From Lineus longissimus (taxonomy: Eukaryota; Nemertea; Pilidiophora; Heteronemertea; Lineidae), in NCBI RefSeq assembly GCF_910592395.1, contig NC_088320.1, forward strand, positions 4,526,001 to 4,590,000: a stretch of DNA of 64,000 nt, written 5' to 3'. Shown one piece after another: positions 1-11,733 of the stretch. The notes beneath the pieces were generated by a model. It was not told the origin of the DNA. It did no database searches and saw only the letters and a program-made list of their open reading frames with translations. Within the stretch, counting starts at the first letter, position 1; each line of letters starts with the position of its first letter. A program made the position numbers and the translations under genes.

Positions 1-3000
1 ATGGTTTGCATTGTGGAGAAAATGAGGGTGAAAATAATCAAAATCCTCAAAATTCAGGGAACACTGGCAGTAGTGAAGAGACTAACCCTCAACCTTCTGA
101 GGTGGAGATGCAGGAGATGGCATCAGAGGGTGCCAATAGCTCTGAGATGGATAACATAAGCAGTGGCTGTTTGGAGGTGAGCGAAGGCGTGTGCAGTGAT
201 GGTCGTAATTGTCCTGGAAATGATGAGGAAAAACAGCAACAAGAAGGCTCCAGCGATGTTGAGCAGACGTCAAGTGTTGTTAACATTCCAGTCGAAGCAG
301 ACGACACACCAATGGAAGTGGTTGAGGAACAGATCATTGAGGAGGTCCCTGTAGATGTGCCAGTGTCTGTCGAGGAACCTCCTGAAGCGATTGGAATGGA
401 CTTGTCTATGCCACACCAAGAAAAAGGTGAAGACTTGTCAATACCAGAACAGGCTCAAGAGTCTCGGGCAAAGTCTGCTTCAATTGATGTTACTCCAGTA
501 GCTGCTGATGTAGCTCTAGAAGCTTCAGCTGTCGTTTCTCCTCCTCCTCCTCCTCCTCCTCCTCCTGCTAAAGAGGAACCGCAGGCAGATTCTTCCATTG
601 ATCTTCCCATTCATCTCTGCGAATCGCCTAAAACACTGCCAGCAGATTCAATGCAAATAGCTCAAGACTTGAGTGCCATTCCACTTCCTCCTAGTCCTGA
701 AGGTCTTGGAACTGATATGCCATCCATAGAACCATCATCCCCTGCCCCAGCTCCTTTTGAGCAAGAGCAACAACTGCCAATTCCATCTGCATCTGAGTCT
801 ACTCCATCATCACCACCAGCTGAGTCTGCCGTTCTGCCTCCGATTTTACCAGAGCCCTCACCAGAACAGATGCCCGAAGTCAGCCCCGACTCTACACCTA
901 TGGATCTCTCAGTACACAGAGAACAACCAGAACCAGCACATCAGCCCCATCAAGCTGAAACTGCCTTTGAGGTAGAGCATGTAGCAGGAGAGTCACCTGA
1001 GGCTGTTCCTGAAGACTTGTCCATGCATGCTCCAATCAAATCTGAATTACCAGCGAGAATCACGGAAGACCCGAAGCAAATTGTGCCATTAGAGCCCAAG
1101 CGTGAGATTGGTGAACGGGAAATGCCTTTGCGGAGTCCGTTAATTCCCAGTCCTGCCCATGCTCCAGAGATGATGAAGTCTCCAAAACATCCACTGCCAT
1201 CTCCCACAGAACACCGACCATTATTCACGCCTCCTGCTGCAGAAGGTTCAAAATCGCCAAAAGCTGGGTCATCACCAAGACGATCACCTGGCGCTGTGAC
1301 ATCACCAAGAAGATCGCCGGCTGCTCATTTATATCCGGCAGCGTCTTGTCCATTGACTGGTCAAGTAATGGCAGACGTTAAACCAACTGCCAAGGAGTTG
1401 GAAAGAGCCAGGCCAGCTTCCCTTCCAATACCTGAACCTGTACATGTGAGGGAGGACATACGCATTAAGACTGAGCCTTCTGAACCTTCAATATGCAGCT
1501 CACAGCGTTCAACGCCTTCTAGTTACCTGCCTATGCCTGCAGTGGCAACTAGCCATCCACCGACCAGTCAACTCCAGCGGCCATTGTCCCATCCTGGTCA
1601 TGCCATTGGGCCAGCTATGGAAGGAATCCCAATTGAAATGCAGATACCTCGGTCATTGCAACGGGCAGTGTCACCTAGGATGTCGATTCCATCAAGTTTG
1701 CCCATGTCTGCATCTCATGCCATGGGTACTCACCATCATCCCGGGGTACCTCCTGGACATCCCATGTTTGGCCAAGCACGCATGCCAGGACAACCTCATC
1801 TTGTTCACAGCGGGCAGGGGCAGGGGCAGGGTGGCCATCCTCATTTCCATGGGCAGCGTATGCCCATGCGACCATTTGGGCTCCATCCTCATGTAAGGAC
1901 GTCAGTACCTCATCAGTTTTCTGGCGGACAGAACATGCAAACATTCCAACAGCGGCCTTCCATGTCACAGATGCAGCAGACAATAATGAGCCGTATGTCT
2001 GGTCCTCCACCGCGGCCATCTCCCATGATTCAGCACTCGCAACATCCTAACCGCCCATCGATGCCTGGTCAGATGCCTCCGCATGGATTGGAGAGAATGC
2101 CTGCTGATATTCGTGACATTCGAATGCAAGGTGAACACCTCCGCATGCCAGGTGAACGTATGCGCATGCCTGGTGAACATCTCCGGATGCAAGGTGATCC
2201 GAGAATGCAAGGAGATCTTCGCATGCCTATGCCAGGCAGTATTCGACTAGCTGGAGACATCCGTATGCCTGGTGATCATCCACGTATGCCTGGAGACATC
2301 CGAATGCAAATGCCACCATCATCCATGGGAATGCATGTTACAACTTCAGGAATGCCTGGCCCTCGACCTGCCCAACAGGGCGGTCTCTTTATGCCACCAG
2401 TTCCCATGTCAAGTCCAAACCGAATGCAGCTTTCCCCTGGCGCACAGATGTTAACCAGTCAACCAAGTTCACGAGGCTCACCCGTATCGGGAATTCCTAC
2501 GCATGGGCAGCAGCATTCCCCAGGACAGGCAATGCCTCCATCGCACTCCCCTGGGATGGGAATGCACCCACCTCATTCTCCAATTCACGGTATGCCGCCA
2601 TCTCGGTCACCCAGCCACCCGATGCCACCACATTCCCATGGACAGATGATGCAGCAGATGCATCCACATCCACATCAGATGCCCCGGGCACCGTCACCTG
2701 GCCAAGCGATGACACCGACCTCAATACCAATGGCGTTGAGCCCGGCACATCACCAGGGTCACCCTCCACGTGCCTCCCCGGCCAAGACACCACCAGAGAC
2801 GAGCAAAACACCACCAAACTCTGATGCGACGAAGAAGATCTCTGATGCCCTGTTGGATGCAACGATAGAGAGTGTGGTTGCTGCTGCAGCTGGTGGTGAA
2901 CTCCTGAGTCCCGTGGATGAGGAGGAATATTCAGAGAGTGAGGCTGGTGAGTAATGATTTCCTATAAAAATCACTGAACATTCCTCCACATTCGTGTTAA

Positions 3001-6000
3001 ACGCTGGAGACCTCTACTTAATCAACCAAAAACGGCATATGGCAGTATCATCTCCTTAAACTGTAACGGTACTTAGAAATTGGAAGGACTATTTGAAAAT
3101 TTTATGAATTTGTTTGAAATTCACCCTTTTCAGGCAGCATAAGCTTGAAATGTGCTTGAATGTTTGTCAATTCATATTTCAGCACGTGAGGAATTCCGCC
3201 ACAACCAGAACATGTTACTGAAGCAGCTCCTGGCGTCACCAAACCAAGAAGGCAAGATTGCCATGTTGCAGGGCAGTGATGTGAGTATGATATTCTAGAA
3301 TAACCTGTCATCTTTGATCATCCATGGCCCCCAACAAGTGAGAAACATGAGTAGCTTGTGATGTACTCCCCTCCTTGGTCAAAGCCCCTTCGCATATTGA
3401 TCAATATGATGACCACATCAAAGCATGGCATGAAAAAAAGGTAACAAGAATGAAAATTGAAATTGAAATTGGGATTTGTGGACTGTTTTCTCATCATCCT
3501 CTCCCCTCCTATGTTTATGCTCTTCCTTGCTTTCTCAGGATGAAGACCCTAATGTTCACCTAACGCCGGAGCAGCAGCGCCAACTTGCGGCCATTGACAG
3601 CATGCCTCTCACGATGGAGATGGAGCTAAGTCCCGAAGAGTGGGCGTCCAAGACACAGGAGGAGAAGGATCATATCATCGGTGAGTTTGACTCCTGGTAG
3701 AACAACTTTAACCTTGCAGTTGCTGCTTTCAAATCAAGAGTATGAATGGTCTAGCTGGTTAGAAGCACGAGAGCAGCTCATGTGTTATTATGGTTGTGTT
3801 GTGTACAATTTTTATTTTCGGTTTCATAAATCTTTTTTATAATCCGTAGAATTCCTGACGCATTCAGAAATGGGAAAGAAGCAGGATTACGCTAAGAAAC
3901 GTAAACAGTTTGAAGACCAGCAAAAAAAGAAGAAGAAACGCGAAAGAAAACAGCGAAGGAAATTGGAAAAAGAAGGCGATGGACCGCCTAAAAAACGCAA
4001 GAAACAAAAGCATGCGGCCCAGGACTATACTACTCGCATGGAGGCCATCTTGAATCGTTTACGTAAAATGCCACTGCTGCAGCTTCAGGAACCGCCGGTT
4101 GGTGCTAATATCCCACAATGCAGTGTCTTTGGAGGAGGAAATAGTAAGTAGTTCTGAAAAAATACGATAATTTTTTCTAACTTGCTATTCATAAACTGTT
4201 ATAGGATTGTACAGTTCAGAAACTGCAAATACGCTTTCCGATTTCTATGAGTTCTATAAATGATTTCATGCCCCTCTTTTCAGGCCAAAACAAGTTGTTT
4301 GGAAACTTTGGCAATTCATTGCTAGACGGTGTGACTGACTGCTACTCTCAACCACCATTTGTGCCGCCTGCTCCACCCCAACCCAAGCTGCCACCAGGCC
4401 TACCACAGATTCAGGCCTTTGAGAGGAACGTGCACGGGGAAAGAGTTCCCAGAGGTAAGTTGAGATTGAAGTCAACCAGTGACTGTCGCCATCGTTTTCA
4501 TCAGTGCAATTGATTAAGAAAGATATTTGATAATCTCAATTGATTAAGAAAGATATTTGATAATCGATCTTTGATTTTCCTGCAGTTTTGCCCGATGGTC
4601 CGTCCATGATGGGCAAGTGCCCGATCTCGATGCTGATGCAGAAAGACAAGGAACAAGAACAGATGAAGAGAGAACAAGAACGTGCCCAGCTGGCGCAGAA
4701 GGGAATCCTCGGCGCACAGAGACCAAGGACGCCGTCACTGCCACCACCACCACTCATAGAGGCTCGGTTACCATCGAGGTAGGTCAGAGATGTGAATATT
4801 GTAACGCCAAATCTCGTCTTTGAAAAGAGCTATTTCAGACAAGGCATTGCTAATAACGTATGGTTTTTTTCCAGGGCTAGTTCGACACCTGACAGTATGG
4901 TGTCCTGTTCATCACCTGAATGTTTCACCGGCGAAAAAGTGGAGAAGTTCCCGTTGCTGAAGGTCATCAAGGAGGAACCAATGGAAGCTGATGAAGCCAC
5001 GCGCGTATCTCCCGTCGTGCCGGTCATTGCCCCTGTTCCTATCAGACGTAAGTGAAGATGTTGAGGTGTTTTGTTTAGATTGTGATGAGAGGCAAAAACT
5101 GATAATTTGGCCATTTACAGTAGTATGTCTGTCATTCATACCGAAATGATGAATAGATGAAATGGGTGTAGGCGAAATGATGAACAGGCGAAATGGTGAA
5201 TAGGCGAAATGGTGAATAGGCAAAATGATGAATAGGCAAAATGGGTAATAAGGGAAATGGTGAATAGGCGAAATGGGTGTAGGCGAAATGGTGAATAGGC
5301 AAAATGGGTGTAGGTGAAATGGGGGTACACCATTCATGTCAATGAAAGTCTCCCATTTCCGTTACAGCTTCTCCTATGAAGATCAAACAAGAAAAGGAAG
5401 CCAAACGCGACAAGTTCTTAGACGATCCCGAACTTGGTGAATTCATCATGAAGGAGAAGGAGAACCTGGCTACAATAGATACGCCCTTCGAGAGGGAGGC
5501 CTACGCCAAGAAGATAGCTGGCCTCTCGGCCTTTACAAGACCTTTGAAGGATAGCCAGTTCTTGGAGAACCAGGTGAGAAGATTAGGGTGATTTGGACGT
5601 TGAGTCGTTTATATTCAATATTCGTGTTGGGGGAAGACAAACTCTGTAGGCCATCCACACCGATTGCCTTTTTATGCTTCAGTCATGTCCAGCTTAGGGT
5701 TAATCCTGAATTTTTAAACACAACCCATTTCTCGTTCAGGTATCGGTGACCTTGACCCTGTCCGCCCCAGCAGCAGACGACATCAATCACGTGATCTTCG
5801 CCATCGCCGAGCTGTTGAAGATTGCCGTGCCACCGTCGTATGAAATTGGCCGAACTACTTCTCCTGATCACTTCAAGGTTGGCAAGAAGTTTGGATATGA
5901 GAGGCAGCGTAAGTATTTGAAAATAATTCGTCGCTTTTAATTTGAGTTGGGTTGGAGAGCCTTGATTCATGTAGAGCACTTGAAAATATCCAAGAGACTG

Positions 6001-9000
6001 CTATTCTAATATCAGTTTGGATTCTTCATCAACAGATAAAGAAGAGGCGGTGAACATCCACTCCCTGATCAAGTCCAAGGTGAAGTTCTGCCGTCACTGT
6101 GATGTCGCCATACAAGACTCTGGAATCCGTAAGCGAATGCGTGACATTCCGCACCTTGTCAAGGAGGAGCAGGCCAAAGATAACGATGATGAGGAGGTGA
6201 CGTTCTGTAGTATGAACTGTTACATGCAGTTTGCTATCACGCATCGGTCCATCGCTTCAACGACACCAAAGGTTAGTACAGGGCTTGGTAGAGTAATTTT
6301 GTTTGGCCCCACTTGGGTAGAGGGCAGATTGACCGAGTTTATTGCCCCTGTTCTTTTGGTTTGGTCTGTACCTACATAACCTTTGTTTATGATGTAACGG
6401 GATCAAACGTATACAGGTCAACCTTGGCCCATAATTCTGCTGTCAAGGAATAGACATGTAATTTTCCATAGGAAGGTGCAAAATAATCTCAAGAAACCTT
6501 TTTTTTATCTTTCAGAAGGATGGACACAATGTTGTTGATCATAAGACAGATGTTGACAGACCACCACTTGGCTATGTGCACACGGGTAAATCTGCCATTC
6601 CCTATCCCCAGTTACCGAAGGTCGGTGACGTCGCCAAGGCCGTGAAATTACGTCGAAGAAGCAACAGCATGGACAACAAACCATTGCCTAAGAAATGGAA
6701 GGGTGTGCGTTACCGGAGGGTCGACGCAAGTTTTGGTTTCACGGGCAAGAAGTACGTTCCTACGTCGGACGCAGAGTTGGAAGAGTTACGTCGCTTGCTG
6801 GACATGATGGTGGTACCTGACCCGGTGCCAGAAGACCAGCGGAAATGTGTGCTGTGTTTCCAATTTGGAGATCTGGATAGTTGTGCTGAGGGAAGGTAAG
6901 TTGGTGACGACAGCTGAAGATGGGAAAAAGACTGATGCAGATCTTGAGGCATATATGTCTATGAATGTTTTAATGAGAGTACATGTACCATTAGATGATA
7001 TTCATGCCATGTATATTTTGACTCGATAATTTGACGCCATACGCAAAGCTTATAAAAATAGTAGGCTTGCAAAGATGTAAGTATTTACAGTATTCTCTTT
7101 TCTTTCAGGATACTCAACATGGACATTGACAAGTGGATCCACTTGAACTGTGCCCTGTGGTCAAGCGAGGTCTACGAAACTCTCAACGGTGCTCTCATGA
7201 ACGTAGATACTGCTGTTAAACGTGGATTGACAACCGAGTGTATGTTGTGTTCTCAAGGTGGTGCCACTTTGACGTGTTTCAAGCAGCGGTGCTCGAGCGT
7301 TTATCATCTTGGCTGTGCGCTGGAAGCCAAGTGTATGTTCTTCCAGGATAAGGTATGTGAAAAATCCTTTTAAGTTTCTAGTATCCTCTGCAACTACTCT
7401 TACTTCTAGGAGATATTTAAAATTAGACTGGCTATAAGGACCGCAGCATTGGCATGGTAAAGTATCAATCTAAACCAATCTTCAATTTACCTTTTTCTTG
7501 TGTTTTACCTTGGCTGCTCTGATGTAAACTGAATGCACTCTGCCATTGTAGACAATCTTCTGCCCGATCCATGCCCCCAAAGGCCACCCAGAGAATGAAC
7601 TCCTGAGCCTGGAGGTCTACAGGAAAGTCTACCTCAACAGGGAGGAGAATAGGCAACTAGCTAAGTAAGTTGATTGATAGGGTACCCTCTTTCACCATTC
7701 CTTCAGTTATGCGCATCACAGCTGTTTTTAGTTGGCCACAGTTTCTTCTCGATCCTCTGGCCAGGCCTTCTCTGCTGGAACAAACAGAGAGCAGTCTTGG
7801 AGGATGGGGTGTACGCTCTGTTCATCTTGTCCACATTGGCAGAGTTTGCCGAACACATTCTCTGCTGGTGGCTGCACAACCCTTGCCATGGTGTTGGTCA
7901 CCATTCTTTTCAATCATTTTCAATTTTCAACCTTTGCCTGTCTTCTGCAGGATGATCCAAGAAGAAGACCGCAGCCACACCACCAGGATCGGCGCTCTGA
8001 CATTCCACAATATTGGACAGCTCCTGCCCCATCAACTGCAGACCGGAAAGTTCCACACAAAGCTTTACATCTACCCGGTAAGTTTTGAAGATAGCTAAGT
8101 TATTCACTGAACCCAGTGCTTCTCCTGTAAGGTTATCGTTCTATGTGTTTCGTCTTTCCATTGCTTCTGGCTGAAGATAAGTCACTCGGCCAATAACCCC
8201 AATGGAAAGATGAAACACATGGAACGATACCCTTACAGGAGAAGGGGGTGTAGGCGAAATGGTGAATAGACGAAATGGTGAATAGGCGAAATGGTGAATA
8301 GGCGAAATGATGAATAGGCGAAATGGTGAATACGGGAAACGATGAACAGGCGAAATGGTAAAGAGGCAAAATGGGGGTACACCGTGTCTTTACACTTAGA
8401 TGGATTGCCTGGGATAGGATTGGCCCCTGGCCTCCTCTGTTCTCATCCCATCTGTTTGATCTTTCCAGGTTGGTTTCAAGACGAGTCGGTTCTACTGGAG
8501 CATGCGCTACGTCAACAAACGAGCTCGCTATGACTGCAGCATCGTCGAGGCTGAAGGTCGCCCAGAGTTCATTGTCAAGGTCGAGGAGAAAGGTCACGAC
8601 GTAATGACCTTGAAAGAACCTTCGCCAAAAGCTGTCTGGCTGAAAATCCTCGAGAAAGTGGAGAAGTTGCGCCGTGATGCTCAGTATGTGAAAGTCTTCC
8701 CATCATTCCTGTCAGGGGAGGATATGTTCGGCCTTGGCGAGCCGGCCATCATCAGGATCATTGAGTCGGTGAGTGACAATTTGGTGTATACCCTTGTATA
8801 CGGACTTCTTTCTTGAAATTTAGTAATGTTGGTTGTCAAAAGATGGCTCTGCTGTATCTCTGGATGTCATTCGTATGCCAGCATGGGGTCCAGTCTGCAA
8901 ATAGCAATATGTTGGTTGTCACTCTTCATGTCGGGACATGCTCAACCAAAAGCCTTCATGTCAGTAGTTTCGAAGGGATTCAAAGCCAAGAAAAATAGCT

Positions 9001-11332
9001 GGCAGTTAACTCGGAGCTAACTAAAGAAGGGATGGGCCTCATCAGAAAAAAGCCAATGACAACAACAATCTTGAAATAGCTTGGAATGTATAGGGACCCA
9101 CAAAAATTGGGTCGCACGTCTGCAGACGCCCAGAAGGCCGTGTTGTCTTTCGGGTCATCATATTGTAATCACCCATGTGGTCGGTGTTGTTGTTTCTGAT
9201 GTTCGCTCGATAACTAAGCTTATTATGATTATTCACCTGTGTGCATTGCCCCGAATTGTAACTGTGGTGAAAGTAGTACTGGCTCATGAACCGGACCCCT
9301 CCCTACCTGGCATGCTCATTACCCTGTTTATGATGACTCCGTTTCTCCGATCGGCTGTTTTCAAGCTCATTATTCGTGTTTACAGATGATTCAAAGATTT
9401 TGCATTCGGTGATGTTGTTATAAGCCGCGGTGAATATAACTTGATGTTAGCACCGATGGTGGTAATTTTTTAGCCTCGACTGTATGATAGAAACTAGATG
9501 ATATCGATGAATTTATTGAGTGATAAATCAAAGAATATTAGCAGTATATGAAATTTGTGAACAGAACGTTGAAATAAACCCAATTTGAACTCGACCAGCA
9601 GGGAAACCCAAGTAGCAACTAGCCGAAAGTCAAACCCATGATCTTGCAATCTTTCCCACTCCCACGGCCTAACAACATGACACCCGTTTCATTACCTCTT
9701 CCTACTTCATGAGCATGTGACAGCATTAGGGTCTAAACATATCTTCCATTGCTCTCTATTTTCAATTGATATGTTCCCATGAATTCCTGTTCATCTCAGA
9801 ACTAATTTCTATCTGCTTGCAGTTGCCCGGTGTGGAACTGTTGAAAGATTACGGATTCCGCTATGGGAGGTCGCCACTGATTGAGTTGCCCCTAGCCATC
9901 AACCCCACCGGATGTGCCAGATCTGAACCAAAGTTCCGCACTCACTTCAGGAAGTAAGTTTGATTATCGTTGTTGTTACCAAGAGAGTCATGTCATAAAC
10001 ATTGTTGCCACGGGGGTAATGTCATAACAAGCGTTACCAAGGGAATAGCTGGTAGAGATGGGCTTAAATGTTTTGCTGAATTTCTAGTTTTCTGCAGTTG
10101 TTCTAACCAAAAAACAACAACGGCTGCAGGGTTGATTGTAAAGCTAATAAAATGAATATTTTTGTCCCTTCCAGTATCTAATCATTCATATCTGTATTTC
10201 TATTTGACCAAGGAATGTCTTCACACTTATGAATGAACTTCACTTTTCCAGACCCCACGCCCTCCAGTCCAGCTCCTCCTCACGATCTCTCCCCAGCACC
10301 GTCACAGGCTTCTCAGGTGACCTCAACTCACCCTACATGAAACAATTTGTACATTCCAAATCGCAGCAGTATCGCCGATTGAAGACCGAGTGGCAGAATA
10401 ACGTCTATCTCGGACGTTCGAGGATTCAAGGCCTCGGTTTGTTTGCAGCGCGGGACCTGGAGAAACATACCATGGTGATTGAGTACATTGGGGAGTTGAT
10501 CAGGAATGAGGTCGCGGAGAAACGTGAGAAGGAGTACGAGGCACAGGTAAGAAGGGGTTAAAAGTTTGATATCCGGTGTCTGGGTGAGACTCTGGGCCCT
10601 GTCTCTTTGTGTCACATGCCTTACTCCACCCATTTGTAGATGGGTACCTGTTAGAAATGCTCAGATTGTTGCACTGGTCTACTGAAATGTTTCAAGAGAC
10701 ACGGGGGGGGGGGATTGAATCCTCTATAGCAGTTGATATCAGACTATAAACTTGTATTACTACTGGTGTACCAATGGTTATCCCAGTACAAGTGTACCAA
10801 TGGGTATGTCTGTACTAATGTACAAATAGGTAAACCAGACCTCTCTTATATTTGAATCCTCTGTGTTAACTTTCAGAATCGCGGTACCTACATGTTCCGT
10901 CTGGAGACTGATTTTGTCGTCGATGCCACATTGACCGGCGGTCATGCCCGCTACGTCAACCACTGCTGCCAACCCAACTGTGTTGCTGAGGTGGTGCCCT
11001 TTGAGAAGGAGAGCAAGATCATTATCATCGCTAACAGGCGGGTTGCACGAGGAGAAGAGGTAAGGCTGTGATAACCACTTACATGAAGGTACCACTGACA
11101 ATTTGAGACGGACGCAAATAAGAAAATATGTGATTTAATACATCGGCATAAAGTCGACCATGAGCCAGTGAAGGGGTTGAGAATAAGATTTTTAATGGGT
11201 GTAAGTGTTTTAAAAAGTACCAATAATCTCCATCTATTTCAGCTCACCTACGACTACAAATTCGACTTCGAAGACGACCACAAGATTCCTTGCCTGTGTG
11301 GCGCAGTCAATTGTCGCAAGTGGATGAACTGA
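1..11332 (+). CDS. KMT2C/D (trr-like): KMT2C/KMT2D-type histone H3K4 methyltransferase, 3' part of gene
   Basis: Catalytic subunit of the COMPASS-like complex that methylates histone H3 lysine 4 at enhancers. The 5' part lies upstream of the window. Exons: <1-2946, 3183-3280, 3539-3680, 3850-4143, 4284-4454, 4586-4778, 4875-5047, 5368-5573, 5740-5908, 6036-6271, 6516-6895, 7109-7352, 7552-7664, 7951-8077, 8469-8768, 9823-9953, 10252-10546, 10877-11059, 11243-11332. All have GT-AG borders and join in frame, giving 2162 residues and then TGA. Residues 1-980 are Pro/Met/Ser-rich and disordered, with polyproline and DLS motifs. A Lys/Arg block follows in the exon at 3850. Then come an LXXLL motif (LLKQLL, exon at 3183), a Cys-rich segment (exon at 6036), ePHD (about 1655-1755), FYRN/FYRC (about 1790-1960), WIN and SET (about 2023-2162). 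Order and sequence match KMT2C/D rather than KMT2A/B. One invertebrate orthologue usually stands for both vertebrate genes. The family is certain; the C-or-D label is not meaningful. Confidence 0.96.
393..1025 (+). other. Cluster of five xDLSx motifs, two of PxDLS type, in KMT2 exon 1
   Basis: The disordered exon encodes GMDLSM (393-410), GEDLSI (426-443), AQDLSA (660-677), PMDLSV (897-914) and PEDLSM (1008-1025). PxDLS is the known docking motif for the co-repressor CtBP. The spacing and repetition are seen directly; CtBP binding is an inference. Confidence 0.55.
540..567 (+). repeat. Polyproline-coding CCT microsatellite
   Basis: A pure (CCT)n run inside KMT2 exon 1 encodes nine consecutive prolines. 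It is likely to vary in length between alleles. Confidence 0.9.
2103..2313 (+). repeat. Coding repeat of RMPGD/RMQGE units in KMT2
   Basis: About ten degenerate units of Arg-Met-Pro/Gln-Gly-Asp/Glu followed by one to three residues (for example [20 protein letters not shown]) lie in the Met/Pro-rich part of the first exon. The period is about 7 residues. The repeat is in frame and presumably disordered. No function is known to me. Confidence 0.75.
4507..4566. repeat. Exact 30-bp tandem duplication in KMT2 intron
   Basis: A 30-bp unit at 4507-4536 is repeated at 4537-4566, differing only at its last base. It ends about 19 bp before the acceptor of the exon at 4586, so it lies in the branch-point region. 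Confidence 0.9.
5141..5331. repeat. 16-bp minisatellite, copy A, in KMT2 intron
   Basis: About 12 degenerate copies of a 16-bp unit (aggcgaaatggtgaat) occupy most of the intron between the exons ending at 5047 and starting at 5368. The array ends in atgggggtacacc. The same unit and the same ending recur at 8245-8383 in another intron of this gene. Confidence 0.9.
6846..7572 (+). other. Extended PHD (ePHD) domain coding region of KMT2
   Basis: It runs over three exons from CVLCFQFGD through [16 protein letters not shown], the [14 protein letters not shown] segment and [11 protein letters not shown] to FCPIH. The Cys/His spacing is that of the C-terminal extended PHD finger of KMT2C/D. In human KMT2C/D the corresponding ePHD is reported to bind histone H4. 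Introns at 6896-7108 and 7353-7551 interrupt it. Confidence 0.9.
8119..8244. mobile_element. Foldback element: 45-bp inverted arms, 36-bp loop
   Basis: The left arm 8119-8163 and right arm 8200-8244 are reverse complements with about three mismatches (the arms begin cttctcctgtaag and end cttacaggagaag). It sits in the KMT2 intron directly before the minisatellite at 8245-8383. It looks like a small snapback element; no coding capacity. Confidence 0.85.
8245..8383. repeat. 16-bp minisatellite, copy B, in KMT2 intron
   Basis: About eight copies of the same 16-bp unit as at 5141-5331, again ending in atgggggtacacc. The array abuts the foldback element. Confidence 0.9.
8769..9822. other. KMT2 intron, 1.05 kb, no recognised content
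   Basis: I see no repeat array, RNA gene or coding exon here. The flanking exons join FYRC in frame. Confidence 0.6.
9910..9930 (+). other. WIN motif (WDR5-interaction) GCARSEP
   Basis: The peptide GCARSEP lies between FYRC and SET. KMT2 proteins use this arginine-containing motif to dock into WDR5. It matches the vertebrate KMT2C/D form. Confidence 0.85.
10400..11332 (+). other. SET and post-SET catalytic domain of KMT2
   Basis: Begins near [18 protein letters not shown]. It includes [25 protein letters not shown] (10952-10981), [13 protein letters not shown] with the active-site YDY, and post-[16 protein letters not shown] at the stop codon. All zinc-binding cysteines of post-SET are present. 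The usual NHSC motif reads NHCC. Introns lie at 10547-10876 and 11060-11242. Confidence 0.95.
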
Positions 11333-11733
11333 ACAAAGATGCCAAAGATCATTTAAGATTTAGATCAATACTGATATGCCTGTGCTCCAATCGGTCTAAA
11401 AGCTCTCGGGCTACATACATAGGCAGCCATGCTATGCATCAACCGTGATAGCATACATTCATTTACATTATGAGATTTTGACCAGTATCTTATCCTGATT
11501 CAAATCCTGAGGTTAAAATGGGGAAAATGTTTGCACCTCTATCGCGATTTCCAAAAATACAATGCCAGTGGGCATATGAAGAAATCAGGATATGGTTTAT
11601 GGAACCTAAGTTGACTTATGCAGATTAGAGTACATGTATGTGTGCTGGAGATGTAGAGGTAAATACCTTCAGTTTAGTTGTTCAAATTGATCTTAAGTTA
11701 TTTTTGCACTCGCCAATGTAAATAATAAATAAA
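11333..11733 (+). terminator. KMT2 3' UTR with candidate poly(A) signals
   Basis: The sequence after TGA has overlapping AATAAA hexamers at 11724-11729 and 11728-11733. A further AATAAA lies near 12354. Which one is used cannot be decided from sequence. Confidence 0.45.

Larger units (their letters stand above)
7978..9900 (+). other. FYRN and FYRC domain coding region of KMT2
   Basis: FYRN begins with [17 protein letters not shown] in the exon at 7951 and continues with [15 protein letters not shown] across the junction to the exon at 8469. FYRC follows ([14 protein letters not shown] through [20 protein letters not shown]) and ends in the exon at 9823. The paired FYRN/FYRC module just before SET is diagnostic of KMT2 proteins. 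Confidence 0.92.

Noticed and set aside
4912-5337. 141-codon minus-strand frame with [10 protein letters not shown]-type repeats, and a similar one at 8133-8597
   Set aside because: Both arise from the 16-bp minisatellite; the frames run over spliced KMT2 exons on the other strand.
5141-8383. CRISPR-like array
   Set aside because: Units are contiguous, degenerate, without spacers, and lie in introns of an animal gene.
1-11332. KMT2A/B (MLL1/2) or SETD1 identity
   Set aside because: The ePHD-FYRN-FYRC-WIN-SET spacing and the GCARSEP motif match KMT2C/D; KMT2A/B have FYRN far upstream of FYRC, and SETD1 lacks FYR domains.
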